This document shows, one piece after another, positions 5,959-7,464 of a stretch of 7,464 nucleotides of DNA. The stretch's first letter is position 1; each line of letters starts with the position of its first letter. The position numbers were made by a program, and so were the translations under genes. Where the stretch lies: contig JAPLJE010000183.1 in the NCBI GenBank assembly GCA_026388755.1, positions 1 to 7,464 on the forward strand, read 5' to 3'. The notes under the pieces are model-generated. The model saw only the letters and a list, made by a program, of their open reading frames with translations, was not told where the DNA came from and did no database searches. This stretch comes from Deltaproteobacteria bacterium (GTDB lineage: Bacteria; Desulfobacterota; Desulfobacteria; Desulfobacterales; Desulfatirhabdiaceae).

Positions 5959-7464
5959 ATGGATCCGCATCGCGGGAAAATCCTTATTGCAGACGATGAT
6001 CCGATAATCCGGGCGATTCTTCAAAAATTATTAGAAAAATCCGGGTTCGAAGTGATTGCTGCGCAAAACGGAAAAGAGGCTATCGATCTGCTTTCCAATG
6101 AAATCCGGGCTGTTATTCTGGATCTGGAAATGCCGGTCATGGGGGGCATTGAATGCTTGCGGTCTATCAGAAAAAATATTCAGGATCTATCCCCCATCAT
6201 GCTGACCGCAAGTGAGGATTTCACCAGCGCTGTTGAGGCCATGAGGAATGGTGCATTTGACTATATCACCAAACCCTTTAATCCGAGGCAGCTTATCGCT
6301 CTGGTGGACAAAGCCATCGAAACGGACGCTCAGGCCAAACGGCTGCGCCGTGTTGAGGCGGAACTGGCAAAATCCCGGGAACAAGAAATCGAAACCGCCT
6401 CAAAAATTCAGCAGACCCTGCTGATGGGGGTTCCCCCGAAAAATTTCAAGGGGATGGAAATTGCCAATCGGACCATCCCTTCTGAAAAAGTGGACGGCGA
6501 TTTCTATGATTTTATTACCATTGATTCCCAGAGCCTGGATGTGGTGGTCGGCGATGTCATGGGCAAAGGCATTGCTTCGGCGCTCATGGGCGCCGCGCTT
6601 AAGAGTTATTTCCTTCGAGTGATTCACGAGCTTGGATTCTCTTGTGTTCATAAAGGCTTGCCGCCTGAACCCGATGCCATCGTTGGCCGCGTTCAGTCCG
6701 CCATGATTCACCAGATGGAGGAACAGGAGACATTTGTCACCCTGTGCTATGCCCGGTTTGATCTTTCCAGAAAACAGATGCGGTTTGTGGATTGCGGTCA
6801 CATGCGAACCATTCAATATCATCAGAAAAGCCAAACTTGCAGCCTGCTTCAAGGGATGAATATGCCGATCGGGTTTCCGGAAACCGAACCCTTTACTCAG
6901 GTTGTCGTGCCATTTTACAAGGGTGATATCTTTTTCTTTTATTCCGACGGACTTAGCGAAGCCATGGATTCGGAAGGCCGACTTTTTGGTGAAGAACGTC
7001 TGGTGGAATCCGTTAAGGCCAGTTCCGGATTCTCACCCAATGAGATCATAAATCACGTATGGACCGATATTGTGACGTTTTCAGGGACAGAAACTTTCAG
7101 GGATGATTTTACCTGTGTTGTTGTGAAAATTGACCCGCCTGATTCGGTCATGTTACAGCCGGATGCCGAGTCAAGAATGACGTTTTCGAGTGACTTAAAA
7201 GAACTGTCCGGCATTCGGCAATTCATTCGAGGTTTTTGTGAAACTATTCCTGAAGCATTGCTGGGTGAAGCCCGAATATCCATGATCGAACTGGCGGTAA
7301 CTGAAGTTGCCACCAATATCATCCGCCATGCCTATAGCGGACGATCCAACGCACTTGTTGAGGTAGCCGCCAGGCTGTTTCCGGATATGTTTCTGATTGA
7401 ATTCGTTGATAAGGGAAAAGGCTTTAATCCGGAAAAGGTTCCTCATCCCAAATTTGATGGATCC
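5959..7464 (+). CDS. Receiver-SpoIIE phosphatase-RsbW-like kinase fusion protein (3' end beyond window)
   Basis: All 502 visible codons are open, with no stop before the edge. Residues 5-122 are a response-regulator receiver: acidic D12/D13, phospho-acceptor D55 in LDLEMPVMGG, T83 and K105. Residues about 123-155 form a coiled-coil linker ending in IQQTLLMGVPP (150-160). Residues 165-392 are a SpoIIE-type PP2C phosphatase: DGDFYD (179-184), GDVMGKG (198-204), CGH (279-281), YSDGLSEA (328-335) and DD (382-383). Residues 405-502 are an RsbW/SpoIIAB-like GHKL ATPase: N-box ELAVTEVATNIIRHAY (444-459) and DKGKGF (484-489). Such proteins both dephosphorylate and phosphorylate a STAS anti-anti-sigma partner; HsbR of Pseudomonas aeruginosa has the same order. 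GAAGGG (5946-5951) is 7 nt before the ATG, and pal ends 19 nt upstream. The STAS partner and cognate histidine kinase are not in the window. Confidence 0.93.
   Translation, partial: MDPHRGKILIADDDPIIRAILQKLLEKSGFEVIAAQNGKEAIDLLSNEIRAVILDLEMPVMGGIECLRSIRKNIQDLSPIMLTASEDFTSAVEAMRNGAFDYITKPFNPRQLIALVDKAIETDAQAKRLRRVEAELAKSREQEIETASKIQQTLLMGVPPKNFKGMEIANRTIPSEKVDGDFYDFITIDSQSLDVVVGDVMGKGIASALMGAALKSYFLRVIHELGFSCVHKGLPPEPDAIVGRVQSAMIHQMEEQETFVTLCYARFDLSRKQMRFVDCGHMRTIQYHQKSQTCSLLQGMNMPIGFPETEPFTQVVVPFYKGDIFFFYSDGLSEAMDSEGRLFGEERLVESVKASSGFSPNEIINHVWTDIVTFSGTETFRDDFTCVVVKIDPPDSVMLQPDAESRMTFSSDLKELSGIRQFIRGFCETIPEALLGEARISMIELAVTEVATNIIRHAYSGRSNALVEVAARLFPDMFLIEFVDKGKGFNPEKVPHPKFDGS

Noticed and set aside
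6400..6852. A 150-codon minus-strand open frame within the phosphatase domain.
   Set aside because: It is antisense to the conserved SpoIIE domain; no protein signature is seen.
7459..7464. The window ends exactly on GGATCC (BamHI), as if at a cloning junction.
   Set aside because: The same site occurs uncut inside the window (near 2093, 2629, 3788, 4270 and 5960), so the end is probably chance.

Overview
The window is an ordinary-looking bacterial chromosome segment, tightly packed with eight protein genes. No RNA genes, CRISPR arrays, insertion sequences or phage genes are visible. The gene content suggests a Gram-negative anaerobe, most likely of the Desulfobacterota (former Deltaproteobacteria). 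The pointers are a Pal lipoprotein (so an outer membrane), a fused ADP-forming acyl-CoA synthetase, a receiver-SpoIIE-kinase fusion, and the style of the HisH and MazG sequences. This placement is an inference from how the proteins look; no search was possible.

Left block (1-1712, minus strand): a compact operon read right to left, cvpA (membrane protein), mazG (house-cleaning NTP pyrophosphohydrolase) and hisH (glutaminase subunit of imidazole-glycerol-phosphate synthase, cut by the window edge). Successive genes overlap by 19 and 17 nt, and mazG must use a non-ATG start (TTG), so translation is probably coupled. A divergent intergenic region (1713-1875) separates this block from a plus-strand gene for a small FMN-binding, pyridoxamine-phosphate-oxidase-like protein (1876-2331).

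Middle (2289-4460, minus strand): a 723-residue NDP-forming acyl-CoA synthetase with fused alpha and beta parts. Its 3' end overlaps the convergent flavin-protein gene by 43 nt. Its N-terminal CoA-binding domain carries an in-frame 54-bp tandem duplication (18 residues twice), the clearest anomaly in the window. Upstream, 4495-4568 holds two good sigma70-like promoters pointing in opposite directions with overlapping -10 elements, plus a perfect CGAAC-N4-GTTCG palindrome.

Right block (4598-7464, plus strand): a calcineurin-type metallophosphoesterase, then pal, then 19 nt later a large gene whose 502 visible residues read as receiver, coiled-coil linker, SpoIIE/PP2C phosphatase and RsbW-like ATPase. 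The last is a one-polypeptide partner-switching regulator, cut by the right edge. Its close linkage to pal suggests, but does not prove, a tie between envelope state and the switch.

I see no wholly new system. The items most worth following are the duplication in the synthetase, the shared promoter region with its SOS-box-like palindrome, and the pal/partner-switch operon.
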